Assembly (NCBI GenBank): GCA_030604525.1
Contig: JAUVVQ010000002.1
Location: forward strand, 33,775 to 97,774
DNA length: 64,000 nt
Direction: 5' to 3'
From: Phycisphaerae bacterium
GTDB lineage: Bacteria > Planctomycetota > Phycisphaerae > Sedimentisphaerales > Anaerobacaceae
Part shown: positions 1 through 8,761 of the stretch, in pieces
Layout: each line of letters opens with the position of its first letter
How positions within the stretch are numbered: position 1 is the first letter of the stretch
The notes under the pieces: model-generated
What the model saw: only the letters and a program-made list of their open reading frames with translations
Database searches by the model: none
What the model was told of the DNA's origin: nothing
Position numbers and translations under genes: made by a program

Positions 1-82
1 AATATCGTATCCTTTTCTTCAGTATTACCGGAAGGATTTACTCATAATTCCGATAATATAGGTGTTTTTACGGAATCAATCG

Positions 83-1093
83 CTATTTACTTGTGGTTTC
101 AAAATCTTTGAGCCAGGCATCGAGTAAATTCAACTCTTCCGCCTGGATTAAAGAGAGCTGGACTAATTTCTCATAGCACAGCCGCAGATTATCTCCGATT
201 TTGCCAACGCCGGCTTCCAGTTTCAGCTCATCGATTTTTTCACAAATCTCACAGTTATGAAGATAGCCCGGAATCTCATCACTGAAATCTTTCAGTAAAT
301 TATGTTCATTGCGCCTTTGTTTAACCGTTGGACTTGTATATAGAATTGACCAACCATTGATATGTGCGATTCTCCGGGCAACAAAGCTGCGCCAGATATC
401 CGTCATCCTGAAGGAACAATATGCCGGCAAATACAGCAACTGGAATGCCTCTTTCCACCAGGCGGTATTCTGACTGTTAAACGGACATAGCGTCCCCTTG
501 CCGACTGCAATCTGCACATCTGGTTTAAATGTTTGCGGTAAAGGTGAAGTCAGACGATATACCGCATCGAGGTCCGGGTTATCATCGGCCAATCCCTGCT
601 GAATGGGGCAATCTGCCTGCCTGATGGAAAGAGACTCCAAAGGCGGCGTCTTATCCCGCAGATGTTCGAGCGGAAAGCCCCTCGGCCAGATGTTCTCATC
701 CGTAAAATAGCGGTATATATTGACCCAGCCGGCATTATCGATAACCGCAACTTTCTGCCTTCGGCTGCGCTGCCCCCAGAACTGCTCTGACGGTATATTA
801 TCATCGTCGGTCTCAAGTATTATCTTAGCTCCGCTTCTCATCGCAAGAAGATAACCGATATTTTTACGGGCATAATGCCTCGTTGGACACTTCCTGGCAA
901 ACTCCAAACCAGTCTCAAGCTGCTCATCCAAACCGTAGAAATCACAACCCTCGATATGGAAATCGGCGGGACTGCCCTGGTCGCCGATTACGATGAAATG
1001 AAAATTATTCTCAAGAGCGCCGTTGGCCAATGTCTTGAGAGCTTCGGTCTCTGATGCGATTGACGTCACCACGATAGCGGTTTGCGCTTCCAT
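83..1093 (-). CDS. STELLO-like glycosyltransferase (DUF288 family)
   Basis: This 336-aa soluble protein has the layout of the STELLO/DUF288 family: an N-terminal nucleotide-sugar fold starting AIVVTSIAS, a DxD-type motif TDDDN at residues 95-99, and a C-terminal helical part with the RMTDIWRSFVARRI block. No signal peptide or membrane segment is seen. Eukaryotic STELLO proteins act with cellulose synthase; bacterial members are presumed glycosyltransferases of unknown acceptor. The start is supported by a GGAAAGG ribosome site 8 nt upstream. The gene lies 21 nt downstream of a GT2 gene, so the two are probably co-transcribed and may decorate the same glycan. The family call is from motifs; the substrate is unknown. 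Confidence 0.72.
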   Translation of the reverse strand: MEAQTAIVVTSIASETEALKTLANGALENNFHFIVIGDQGSPADFHIEGCDFYGLDEQLETGLEFARKCPTRHYARKNIGYLLAMRSGAKIILETDDDNIPSEQFWGQRSRRQKVAVIDNAGWVNIYRYFTDENIWPRGFPLEHLRDKTPPLESLSIRQADCPIQQGLADDNPDLDAVYRLTSPLPQTFKPDVQIAVGKGTLCPFNSQNTAWWKEAFQLLYLPAYCSFRMTDIWRSFVARRIAHINGWSILYTSPTVKQRRNEHNLLKDFSDEIPGYLHNCEICEKIDELKLEAGVGKIGDNLRLCYEKLVQLSLIQAEELNLLDAWLKDFETTSK

Positions 1094-1114
1094 AAATCAA
1101 ACCTTTCCTCGAAC

Positions 1115-1873
1115 TCAGAGTTTACCTGAAAGGCGTTTTTTGAATAACCGAAATAAATTAACAAATGAATCTGCAATCACGCCCAGATTCACATTCTTAC
1201 TGGGTACCTTGTAGTGTATCGGCACTTCGGCTATCCGCAGATTACGACAATAGGTCTTAATCTCTGTCTGGAAAAAATGGCCTTTGGATTGAATCCCCTT
1301 ATCCAATACCATTTGCAGTGCATCTTTCGTAAACAGCTCAAATCCGCTGGTCATATCCTGAAGATTTGTGCCAAGCAGAATATTGCTCACAATACTTCCG
1401 AAGCGACTTAAAAGATAACGGCTGATTGGCCCCGACTCAAAATCTCCACCTTTGCAGAACCGGCTGCCGAATACACAATCATATCCCTGTGAGAGCTTCT
1501 CGAAAAACTGCGGAATCTCCACCGGCTGATGACTGAATCCCGCATCTATCTCAAGTATCAACTCACAATCAGCTTTCAATGCCTCGCGGTAGCCCCGAAC
1601 ATAAGCGTCAACTACGCATTTATTCCCAGGCGCCCATATTACTTCCAACTCCGCAATGCTACCTGCCTGTTCCTTTAGCAAATCTATTGTTCCATCGGTG
1701 CAGCTCTTATCTAAAACCGCAAAGAACCTGACCGACCTGAAACCCCTGCATTGCTCCAGAACCGCATTTACAAAATCAACCACTGTCGATTTCTCATTTG
1801 CCATCGGACAAACTATTCCAAGGGCCTTCTCGGCTAATTCCCTCTTGACGCCTTCTGTTTCAATATCGCTCAT
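1115..1873 (-). CDS. Family 2 glycosyltransferase, dolichol-phosphate mannosyltransferase-like
   Basis: This 252-aa protein has a GT-A fold of the GT2 type resembling DPM1/polyprenyl-phosphate glycosyltransferases: a nucleotide-binding region near VCPMANE, the EIDAGFSHQP metal-binding motif at about 108-117, and the downstream GSRF...GGDFESGP and DMTSGFELF blocks typical of this group. There is no C-terminal membrane domain, so it is a soluble DPM1-like form that would load a sugar from a nucleotide donor onto a polyprenyl phosphate. It is immediately upstream of the STELLO-like gene on the same strand. The ribosome site before the ATG is weak. The enzyme class is solid; sugar and acceptor are not inferable. 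Confidence 0.82.
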   Translation of the reverse strand: MSDIETEGVKRELAEKALGIVCPMANEKSTVVDFVNAVLEQCRGFRSVRFFAVLDKSCTDGTIDLLKEQAGSIAELEVIWAPGNKCVVDAYVRGYREALKADCELILEIDAGFSHQPVEIPQFFEKLSQGYDCVFGSRFCKGGDFESGPISRYLLSRFGSIVSNILLGTNLQDMTSGFELFTKDALQMVLDKGIQSKGHFFQTEIKTYCRNLRIAEVPIHYKVPSKNVNLGVIADSFVNLFRLFKKRLSGKL

Positions 1874-2014
1874 TGCTTCTTTTATCTTTCCCTTAAGAAA
1901 CGCTGTATCTCTATATCCGTTTAACGTTGGTAATCAGTGTATATAAAAACAAATATCGGAGCAATTAAAAACACATCTATACATTGAAGAGAGGATTTGA
2001 TTCCGTCTATGGAT

Positions 2015-2758
2015 TCATAGATTCCTCTCTGCTCTTTTGCTTTTGGATAAGCCGGCCAACATATATATCACAAAGACGACAGCAATCCCCGAGGTACTGA
2101 GTAAAATCTCACCTGTTGTGAAATCTTTGTGCAGAATCTCTGAAAACAGCTTCATAAACAGGAGAAAAGCTGCTGGGACAGCCAGAACGGAAACCGCGCG
2201 TTTTAGGAGAGATGAATTGCCTGAAAACCGCTGACTGATATGTCGAATCCATAACAACGTAAAAACCGAATATGACAATAAATAAAATAAAGTATCAGTG
2301 ACAGGAAAAAGTTCCGCAACATTTACTTTCGTAAGGTTTGCCAGGGAGAAAATTGATATCCCAGCGAGAATAACCGCTGCGGGCCGGGAAGTGAAAAATG
2401 ATAATACAAGCAAACTGACTCCGATTCCAGCCAGGTCAGCCATAAAATCATACACATCACAAGTTCTTCCCACATAAGATTGAAGCCATTCATCAAAGGC
2501 TCCATACCATACCACCACCAGAAGAAACCACCAAACCTTCGGCTTAGACCAGGCCACTTTCGTATCCCCATCGATAGCCCACCAGAGCAGAAAACCCAAA
2601 ACCAGATATGCGACGAAATGAAGCACTTTATCGGACGGTTGAACCCTGGCTAAGAAATATAAAAATCTGTCTAACGGCAGATGCGTCAGTGTAAAAATGG
2701 TTAGCCAATAAAGTATCAATATGACACAAGCCAACCTGTTACTGATTTTAAACTTCAT
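2015..2758 (-). CDS. VanZ-like membrane protein
   Basis: This 247-aa integral membrane protein has about seven hydrophobic segments. The N-terminal 120 residues carry VanZ-family features: a first helix, the short FTLTHLP stretch, a DKVLHFVAYLVLGFLLWW helix, and an acidic/aromatic GAFDEWLQSYVGRTCDVYDF loop followed by DLAGIGVSL. VanZ-like proteins are membrane proteins of poorly defined role, named after a teicoplanin-resistance gene. The C-terminal half adds four predicted helices and ends in a basic tail. The gene lies 141 nt upstream of the GT2 gene, on the same strand, so it may head that transcript. The function is not deducible from sequence. Confidence 0.75.
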   Translation of the reverse strand: MKFKISNRLACVILILYWLTIFTLTHLPLDRFLYFLARVQPSDKVLHFVAYLVLGFLLWWAIDGDTKVAWSKPKVWWFLLVVVWYGAFDEWLQSYVGRTCDVYDFMADLAGIGVSLLVLSFFTSRPAAVILAGISIFSLANLTKVNVAELFPVTDTLFYLLSYSVFTLLWIRHISQRFSGNSSLLKRAVSVLAVPAAFLLFMKLFSEILHKDFTTGEILLSTSGIAVVFVIYMLAGLSKSKRAERNL

Positions 2759-3176
2759 TCAAACCATCCGAAATCTAATTTGCTTTTAATCCCTGCAAAC
2801 CCGATAATATATCGTTTCATAACAAAAAGAACTTTATGGTTTCCAAAATCATTTTTATAAAAACAGGTTTATGCGTGAAGAAATCCGTCAAAATTATGCT
2901 TTGCTAAATAGTAAATTTCCTGGGCTATTACAAGCTTTATTTGAAGGTCGTTACAACTTTGAAATCTCTTTTTTACTGAGTTTCCGCTTCAATTTGGGCG
3001 AAATATATCAATAAGTATAGCTCGTAAGTTATTATATAACCTACTCGTTACAATCGAAGCTGCAGAAGTTTTTGGTTAACTGCGAAATTGATTCATTTTA
3101 AAAAACATTCATTGCTTATATTTTGTATAATAACTATGAGCTGGCAGCTAATAATCTTGTTGGAGGATGCAAAAAA
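2759..3176. other. Divergent intergenic region
   Basis: About 420 AT-rich bases separate the divergent VanZ-like and nitroreductase/DJ-1 genes. I see no convincing small gene or RNA. A TATAAT hexamer at 3126-3131 reads toward the plus-strand gene but lacks a good -35 box. It presumably carries both promoters. Confidence 0.4.
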
Positions 3177-4574
3177 ATGAAATCTTTAAAGCCATTCGCA
3201 GTTTTCTTTATCATAATCCTGACTGCCTTACCGCTTCCTGGTTTTGCACAAGTCAGCGGGGAATTCTCACTTCCGCAGAATACAAGAAGAAATGTTCGGA
3301 GTCGCTCTTTACCATTGAAAGTGGTCCAGCTAACCGAGCCGAATCTGGCGGGGAACGTCAGTCTTGAAAAGGCCCTGGCGGAGCGAAGAAGTGTCCGGGA
3401 GTTCAACGAAAAAAAGCTGAGCTACAAGCAAATAGGGCAATTGGCCTGGGCAGGTCAGGGGATAACAGATACCAACAGGGGTTTTAGAACAGCTCCTTCT
3501 GCCGGTGCCGTATATCCGCTAACTCTCTACATTGCAACTGATGAGGGTATTTTTACGTACAATCCGCAAGAGCATACTTTGCAGCAGTTTGTGCAGGGCG
3601 GTATAAGCAATCAGCTCGCCAAAGCTGCATTCAGTCAAAATGCTGTCGCTGATGCCCCCTGTAATATTATTATAGCCGGCTCTGTAAGAAAGCTTGTTAT
3701 GAAATATCAAAACGCAGCCAGAAGATATATGTTCCTGGAAGCTGGCCACGTCGCACAAAATATCCTCCTGGAGTCAGTAAGTCTGGACCTGGGTGCTGTT
3801 CCTATCGGCGTTTTTAATCTGGATGCAGCTCGGCGAATATGCAGAATGCAAAGAGATATGGAGCCGCTTTATATCATACCCGTAGGATATCCCGCTGAAA
3901 AATCCGCCACTCCAAAGCAGGAAGCTAAAAGGACATCCCCGGGGGGGAACGCCTTTGGCCTCAAAACAGTCGTCTTAATTGTCGCCAGTAAAAACTTTAA
4001 TGAAATGGAGCTTCTGCAAACTCAAAAAGCTATTGCCGATACCGGTATTAATACACTTATTGCCAGCTCTAAAACCGGCGTTATTATGGGTATGTCCGGA
4101 AGAAGAACTCATGCTGATATGAGTATAGATAAAATCAATGTCGACGACTTCGAGGCAATTGTTTTTATCGGAGGTCCGGGAGCTCAGGAATATTTTTTCA
4201 ACCCCACAGTCGAAAGAATTATTAAGCAAGCGGATGAAAAAAACATAATTATCGGCGCTATTTCCATTGCTCCTGCCCTGTTAGCAAGGGCCGGCATCCT
4301 AAACGGCCACAACGTTGCCGCTGCGCCTTCTCAAAAATCGTTCCTCGAAACAGCCGGAGCTAAATTTACCGGCAGTTTTATCGAAAAAGATGGAAATATA
4401 ATAACCGCAGCCAGGTCGCAGGACGCTGTCAGTTTTGGAAAGACCATCGCAAATGCTGTCAAACCGCCTTCCCCCAATACTAATCCTCTAATGCAGTACC
4501 GACAGCAACAAATAAACCAACAGCAACAAATGAATCAGCAAAACCAAATGTATCAACAACTCTTCAACCCGTAA
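3177..4574 (+). CDS. Secreted SagB-type nitroreductase fused to a DJ-1/PfpI domain
   Basis: The protein is 465 aa from the ATG that follows a GGAGG site; an earlier in-frame ATG at 3123 has no ribosome site and would hide the signal peptide. Order: signal peptide (1-24, ends PGFAQ), SagB-type flavin nitroreductase (about 60-245, with ALAERRSVREF, PSAGAVYPL and LEAGHVAQNILL), DJ-1/PfpI fold (about 262-428), and a Gln/Asn/Met-rich tail of about 36 residues. In the DJ-1 domain the acidic NEMELL motif is kept, but the nucleophile-elbow position reads AISIAP, with Ser near 363 where active members have Cys. The nitroreductase half should bind FMN. The role is unknown; a redox or sensing task outside the cytoplasm is an inference. 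Confidence 0.8.
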   Translation: MKSLKPFAVFFIIILTALPLPGFAQVSGEFSLPQNTRRNVRSRSLPLKVVQLTEPNLAGNVSLEKALAERRSVREFNEKKLSYKQIGQLAWAGQGITDTNRGFRTAPSAGAVYPLTLYIATDEGIFTYNPQEHTLQQFVQGGISNQLAKAAFSQNAVADAPCNIIIAGSVRKLVMKYQNAARRYMFLEAGHVAQNILLESVSLDLGAVPIGVFNLDAARRICRMQRDMEPLYIIPVGYPAEKSATPKQEAKRTSPGGNAFGLKTVVLIVASKNFNEMELLQTQKAIADTGINTLIASSKTGVIMGMSGRRTHADMSIDKINVDDFEAIVFIGGPGAQEYFFNPTVERIIKQADEKNIIIGAISIAPALLARAGILNGHNVAAAPSQKSFLETAGAKFTGSFIEKDGNIITAARSQDAVSFGKTIANAVKPPSPNTNPLMQYRQQQINQQQQMNQQNQMYQQLFNP

Positions 4575-4595
4575 AGAAACAAGCAATGAGTCCTT

Positions 4596-6221
4596 TTAAT
4601 AATATCGGTTAGTTATAGGAAGCCGCCTGTCCCTGCCGAGTGCTCTCGGTGTGATTTTTACCCCGGGCGGACTCTGGCGACGCTTATATTCATTTGCGTC
4701 AACCATACGGATGACTTTACGGACAACTTCTGCATCGATGCCCTCTGCGATAAGCTCTTTCGCTGATTTGTTCTCTTCTACATATCCTTGCAGAATCCTG
4801 TCGAGTAAACTGTAATCCGGAAGAGAGTCAGTATCTTTCTGATTAAAGCTTAACTCCGCACTCGGAGCACGTCTGATAACGCTTTCGGGAATCAATTGGC
4901 TGCCGGATTTTGCATTTATATGCTCTGCGAGCTTATAAACCAGGGTTTTGGGTACGTCTTTTAAGGGGCTGAACCCGCCCGCCGTGTCACCATAAAGAGT
5001 CGCATAACCTACCGCACTCTCACTCTTGTTGCCGCTGGTTAGAACCAGCCCGCCCATACTGTTGCTGAGTGACATAAGAATATTCCCGCGTATCCTCGCC
5101 TGCAGATTTTCAAAAGCAATACTTTCTTTATCCCATCCTTCAAACACCGCAAGCGAATTATCAGATGCTTCGAGTATATCGTCTATAGGAATCGTCAGAA
5201 ACTCAATCCCTAAATTCTCCGCCAGTTGATTTGCGTCAGCTATCGTCTCGGAACTGTTGAACCTGGATGGCATCGTAATACCGATAACTTTCCTAGCACC
5301 TAATCCAGCGGCTGCTATACAAACGCTTACCGATGAGTCTATCCCTCCGCTAAGCCCTAATAAGACCTTCTCGAATCCGTTTTTGCGAACATAATCCCGC
5401 ACACCCAGAACCAGCGCCTGATATACCTCATCGACGGGACCACTCGGCTCTTCTCTGGCTGAATCTACCGGCTTTACTTTAACGCCGTCTTCCGTACTGA
5501 TAATATCAGCAATAAGCAAATCCTCGCGGAAAGCTGCCGCTGTCGCTGCAATCTTCCCGCTCGAATCTGCTAAAATGCTCCGACCGTCAAAAACCAGCTC
5601 ATCCTGACCTCCGACAAGGTTGCAGTAAGCAACGGTGCTATTAAATTCCTTTACGCAGTTTATAATACTTTTCTTCCTTGCTTCCGTTTTACCCAGATGA
5701 AATGCTGAAGCGGAAATGTTTACAAGCACTTCAAAAGGACCCACCTCTTTGAGAAACTCCTTCAGCCTTGCAATCTCCAGAATATCATAGCAGATAGTAA
5801 GAGCAATCTTCAAACCGCCCACTTCTATCAATACCGGCTTGCTGCCGGCTTTGAAATACTTCCTTTCATCACTGACACTATAATGGGCAAGCAACCTCTT
5901 GCGGTAAACCTCTTTTATCTTTCCTGCCTCCAGCACCGCTGCGGAATTATATAATGACCCTTTATAGCTTTCAGGGAAACCTGCAATTATCCTTGTTTCC
6001 GGGCAGTCAGCAGCCAGTTTTTCCACAGATGCTCGGTTATCCTCTACAAACTCCTTCTTCGAAAGCAAATCTTCAGGCGGATACCCGCATGTTGCCAGCT
6101 CAGGGAAGATTAGCAGGTCAACATCAGCTTCTACAGCCCGGTTATAACAATCGACCATCCGGCTGACATTGCCCGCCAGGTCGCCAACCACCGCATTAAT
6201 TTGTCCTAACCCAATCTTCAC
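4596..6221 (-). CDS. nadE: Glutamine-dependent NAD+ synthase
   Basis: This 541-aa two-domain enzyme makes NAD from nicotinic acid adenine dinucleotide, ATP and glutamine. The N-terminal nitrilase-fold glutaminase shows the triad: Glu41 (PELATCGYPP), Lys near 108 (YRKRLL) and Cys144 (TICYDI). The C-terminal ATP-pyrophosphatase synthetase starts near 265 and has the P-loop LSGGIDSS at 290-297, plus SGNKSE and the YGDTAGGFSPLKDV block. The length matches the single-chain bacterial form. It converges on the nitroreductase gene with 21 nt between the ends. Ordinary housekeeping gene; no anomaly seen. Confidence 0.95.
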   Translation of the reverse strand: MKIGLGQINAVVGDLAGNVSRMVDCYNRAVEADVDLLIFPELATCGYPPEDLLSKKEFVEDNRASVEKLAADCPETRIIAGFPESYKGSLYNSAAVLEAGKIKEVYRKRLLAHYSVSDERKYFKAGSKPVLIEVGGLKIALTICYDILEIARLKEFLKEVGPFEVLVNISASAFHLGKTEARKKSIINCVKEFNSTVAYCNLVGGQDELVFDGRSILADSSGKIAATAAAFREDLLIADIISTEDGVKVKPVDSAREEPSGPVDEVYQALVLGVRDYVRKNGFEKVLLGLSGGIDSSVSVCIAAAGLGARKVIGITMPSRFNSSETIADANQLAENLGIEFLTIPIDDILEASDNSLAVFEGWDKESIAFENLQARIRGNILMSLSNSMGGLVLTSGNKSESAVGYATLYGDTAGGFSPLKDVPKTLVYKLAEHINAKSGSQLIPESVIRRAPSAELSFNQKDTDSLPDYSLLDRILQGYVEENKSAKELIAEGIDAEVVRKVIRMVDANEYKRRQSPPGVKITPRALGRDRRLPITNRYY

Positions 6222-6549
6222 TTGAAAACTCCCAAATCCGGCTTGAAATATTGACTAACTAATCAGCATCATATAGACCACTTGTTCCTGACACAAGTTT
6301 TTTTGCATGCCCTATTAAAATTCGAATTATAATCAACCTTTGAAAAGGATGCCCGAAAAAGCCGAAAACTGTGAAATGTTTTACAAATTGACAATCGAGG
6401 TTTAAAATACGCTAAGTAAATTCTTTACCCGGACGATGAGTAACATACGTACACAAAAGCAGGGGGGAAGTTAAAGGGCACAAATTTAATCTTAACGTTC
6501 GAGAAATAACCCTTTATTTTTTTCTTTAGCATTAGCTCTATTGTTCAAA
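6222..6549. other. Intergenic region between nadE and tRNA-Glu
   Basis: About 330 AT-rich bases contain no ORF that looks coding. A TTGACA hexamer lies near 6389 on the plus strand, but no good -10 box follows at the right distance. It should contain the nadE promoter on the minus strand and the 3' processing region of tRNA-Glu. Confidence 0.35.
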
Positions 6550-6622
6550 TACCCCCAAGGGGAATCGAACCCCTGTCTCCAGAATGAGAATCTGGTATCC
6601 TGGGCCACTAGACGATGGGGGC
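6550..6622 (-). tRNA. tRNA-Glu (CTC)
   Basis: The reverse complement folds as a cloverleaf. The acceptor is GCCCCCA against TGGGGGT (a G-U closing pair). The anticodon stem CCAGA/TCTGG encloses loop TTCTCAT with anticodon CTC, and the T-arm contains GTTCGATTC. The discriminator is A and no CCA is encoded. It lies 35 nt from the S23 gene stop. Confidence 0.92.
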
Positions 6623-6633
6623 AAATTAGTTGC

Positions 6634-6662
6634 CAGTTGACGGTCGTCAGTTGTTAGTTAAC
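6634..6662. repeat. Left arm of imperfect inverted repeat around the S23 gene
   Basis: The plus strand here (CAGTTGACGGTCGTCAG then TTGTTAGTTAAC) matches the reverse complement of 7029-7055 at about 22 of 28 positions; most differences are C/T. It overlaps the last codons of the S23 gene. The two arms bracket that gene between two tRNA genes. Confidence 0.6.
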
Positions 6663-7032
6663 TGTTGTTATTTATGTTTTTTATCAAGGATGTTATCATT
6701 CTACTGATTTGTTCTGTTTCATCAATAAGATTAGCTGCTTTTTTATTTGTTAAATAAGTCAGTTGTTCCGAAATTATTAGTTGCGTGACAAGCTCTGCAC
6801 CGCTGCCGAGAGATATATACAAAAACTGCCTATAGTCATTATTCCCAAATCTCCCGAATCCTTCGGCGATGCTGGATGGTATTGAAACAGCAGCACGCCG
6901 CATTTGAGATGTTAGCTCATAAATTTCCTCTTTCGGAAATTGTTTTGTGATGGAATAAATATTTTTGACAAGAGCAATACTTCGCTGCCAAATCACAAGG
7001 TCTTTATAACTTTTTATTTTCGCTTTTTGCAA
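6658..7032 (-). CDS. Four-helix-bundle protein, S23/23S intervening-sequence family
   Basis: This 124-aa protein has the hallmarks of the four-helix-bundle S23 family, first seen as ORFs in 23S rRNA intervening sequences: KSYKDLVIWQRSIALV at the start, the FPKEEIYELTSQMRRAAVSI helix, SSIAEGFGR, and the QFLYISLGSGAELVTQL block. The family forms small helical oligomers and is related in fold to the Avd accessory protein of diversity-generating retroelements; its biochemical role is undefined. Here it is not in rRNA but wedged between tRNA-Glu and tRNA-Met, inside imperfect inverted repeats. That placement suggests insertion as a small mobile cassette; this is inference. Confidence 0.88.
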   Translation of the reverse strand: MQKAKIKSYKDLVIWQRSIALVKNIYSITKQFPKEEIYELTSQMRRAAVSIPSSIAEGFGRFGNNDYRQFLYISLGSGAELVTQLIISEQLTYLTNKKAANLIDETEQISRMITSLIKNINNNS

Positions 7033-7055
7033 CTACCAACTAACAACCATCAACT
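7029..7055. repeat. Right arm of imperfect inverted repeat around the S23 gene
   Basis: This is the partner of 6634-6662. Read on the minus strand it begins CAGTTGATGGTTGTTAG and ends at the first codons of the S23 gene. The pair encloses about 420 bp and stops 6 nt short of tRNA-Met. Confidence 0.6.
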
Positions 7056-7061
7056 GATTAT

Positions 7062-7135
7062 TAGCGGCGGTTGGATTCGAACCAACGACCCTGGGCTTAT
7101 GAATCCCATGCTCTAACCAACTGAGCTACGCCGCC
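7062..7135 (-). tRNA. tRNA-Met (CAT), elongator type
   Basis: The reverse complement gives acceptor GGCGGCG against CGCCGCT, a GCTC/GAGC D-stem, loop TTCATAA with anticodon CAT, and a T-arm GTTGG/CCAAC with TTCGAAT. The anticodon stem has one A-G mismatch next to the loop. It lacks the initiator's C1-A72 mismatch. A lysidine-modified tRNA-Ile2 is the alternative for a CAT anticodon but is less likely from the overall sequence. No encoded CCA. Confidence 0.9.
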
Positions 7136-7255
7136 AAAACGAAATAATACTATCGAATCACCTTGGCCATTGCAAGAAAATTTGCTTTGTGTCGATGGTA
7201 TTTAGCTTCCGATTGCTTTACTTTCTGCCTTGCCTTCGTCCTCGCTGCCGGTTCA

Positions 7256-7438
7256 TTGCTTAAAGATATAAACGCCGAAAATAACCCTAACGTTTTAAGA
7301 CTCAGACAACTCGTTTTCGAAGAATAGCAAAACCCCGACCATTGGGTAAGCGCACTAAAAAAACTCGGATACAACGCCGCAAAGTATATCCGCTCAGTCG
7401 CAAAAGAAGAAAACCTGTCTTTCGCCTGGAAAATATAA
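7256..7438 (+). pseudogene. Fragment of an unrecognised protein with an in-frame stop
   Basis: The plus strand reads LLKDINAENNPNVLRLRQLV then FEE, a TAG at 7325-7327, then continues in the same frame as QNPDHWVSALKKLGYNAAKY and onward for 36 codons to TAA at 7436-7438. Composition and codon choice look coding on both sides of the TAG, unlike the opposite strand. No start codon with a ribosome site is visible. I do not recognise the family. It looks like the 3' end of a decayed gene adjoining tRNA-Met; a sequencing error at the TAG is possible. Confidence 0.4.
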
Positions 7439-7530
7439 GCAGGATTTCAAAAAAACCGCTGCTGCAAAATGCACCGCGGGGCATATACAGGCCATCTGCC
7501 TGCTTGAATTGATTCTATTTTCGGTAGCCT

Positions 7531-8547
7531 TTAATTTAACATCGGCTCAAGCCAGCCTTTGAAAAACGCCTCGACCCCTTTCCGGGAGTTATCTTTACCC
7601 CATTGGCATTGGGCAATTACTCCACCTTGTCCATCATCCAAAGCAGGCCTCAGTTGCATCACGTCCCGGCGAATATCATCCTCCACTCCGAGAGCAGACG
7701 GATATTGTCGGTTCATCCCGCCCCAGAAAGTTATCTTTCCCTTGTATTTCGATGCCAGCGTCTCAATGTCCATCGAGAAAAGCTGACTATTTATCGCATC
7801 AATACCAACCTCAACCAAATCTCCGAATATCGGCTCAACATTCCCATCCGTATGGAAGAAAGCGAATTTTTTCGCCTCGTGAATAATCTCGCAATAATCT
7901 TTATATAGCGGCTTGAAAATCTCACGCCACGTCTGCGGGTTAATAAGAAGCTTCTTTGCACCGCCCCAATCGTCCATAAAGAATATACCATCGACATCCG
8001 ACGCACACCAACCTCTTATATCCTCGATATAAAACTCGTGTATCATCTCCAACAGTTTGCGGAATTCCTTGCTGCCGTACCCAATATCCAAATACGCATT
8101 TTCAGAGCCGCGCAAAAACTGAAGTCTCTCAAAGGGCCTCGCTGTTACTTCTGAAAGCATAAACTTTTCACTCGACTCACACATTTTGTTCACATAAGAA
8201 AAATCACGCTTTTTAATAACCTCCCACGGTAGTTTAAAGTTACCTAATTTGCCCAGGTCGCTAAGCACCGGCTTCTTAACTTCTCCTATAAATCCTGCTT
8301 CTTTAACATACCAGAGACTGCCCCATTCATCTATATGACTGCCCGGATACGACCCTGTCTTGTGCATCGGCAAGGCACTGTCAGAATTTAGCTGACAGTA
8401 TGCCGTATCCGTGGGATATTTTGACAAAAGAAATTCCACATCCGCCTTTGAGCAGGATATCGTATCTATATTTATCCATAAATCCCTTGGCACTCTCTCT
8501 GGATTGGAGAAAGTAAGCGTTTTCCTGACTCTTTGGTAACCTGTCAT
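7531..8547 (-). CDS. Uroporphyrinogen decarboxylase (URO-D) family protein
   Basis: This protein of about 338 aa (ATG start; an in-frame TTG lies four codons upstream) has a TIM-barrel of the URO-D/MtaA type. Visible blocks are the N-terminal RVRKTLTFSNPERVPRDLW, the mid-protein DVDGIFFMDDWGG, FFHTDGNVEPIFGDLVEVG, and the C-terminal GGMNRQYP segment. True HemE features (the N-terminal RQAGRYLPEY) are absent. It therefore belongs to the broad group often found next to corrinoid methyltransferases or sugar loci, where members are proposed methyl-transfer enzymes. There is no partner corrinoid protein nearby, so the substrate is unknown. A palindrome lies about 50 nt upstream. Confidence 0.78.
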   Translation of the reverse strand: MTGYQRVRKTLTFSNPERVPRDLWINIDTISCSKADVEFLLSKYPTDTAYCQLNSDSALPMHKTGSYPGSHIDEWGSLWYVKEAGFIGEVKKPVLSDLGKLGNFKLPWEVIKKRDFSYVNKMCESSEKFMLSEVTARPFERLQFLRGSENAYLDIGYGSKEFRKLLEMIHEFYIEDIRGWCASDVDGIFFMDDWGGAKKLLINPQTWREIFKPLYKDYCEIIHEAKKFAFFHTDGNVEPIFGDLVEVGIDAINSQLFSMDIETLASKYKGKITFWGGMNRQYPSALGVEDDIRRDVMQLRPALDDGQGGVIAQCQWGKDNSRKGVEAFFKGWLEPMLN

Positions 8548-8594
8548 AAATAGCTTCAAGACCTTTGAACTTTTTCAAACCCTTTTGTTACATT

Positions 8595-8611
8595 TTGATT
8601 AGCAGAATCAA
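8595..8611. promoter_or_regulatory. Palindrome TTGATT-N5-AATCAA, possible operator
   Basis: A perfect 6-bp dyad separated by AGCAG lies 47 nt before the URO-D-like start, in its leader. It is the size of a regulator-binding site but could equally form a small RNA hairpin. No second copy was noticed. Confidence 0.3.
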
Positions 8612-8761
8612 CGCCGGCTTTTCTTGTATCTCGAAAAATCTCAACTCGTTTAAACAACCGTCTTTTTATTATACCTCACAGAGAAGGAAAAATTGAGACC
8701 TAAATCAATTACCTTTTTGCTTCAGGCCTTATTCAAATATCCGGCAATCGTTTCTTATTGT

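Noticed and set aside
7150..7374. Minus-strand frame of 74 codons after tRNA-Met
   Set aside because: The plus-strand frame at the same place looks much more protein-like; this is its complement.
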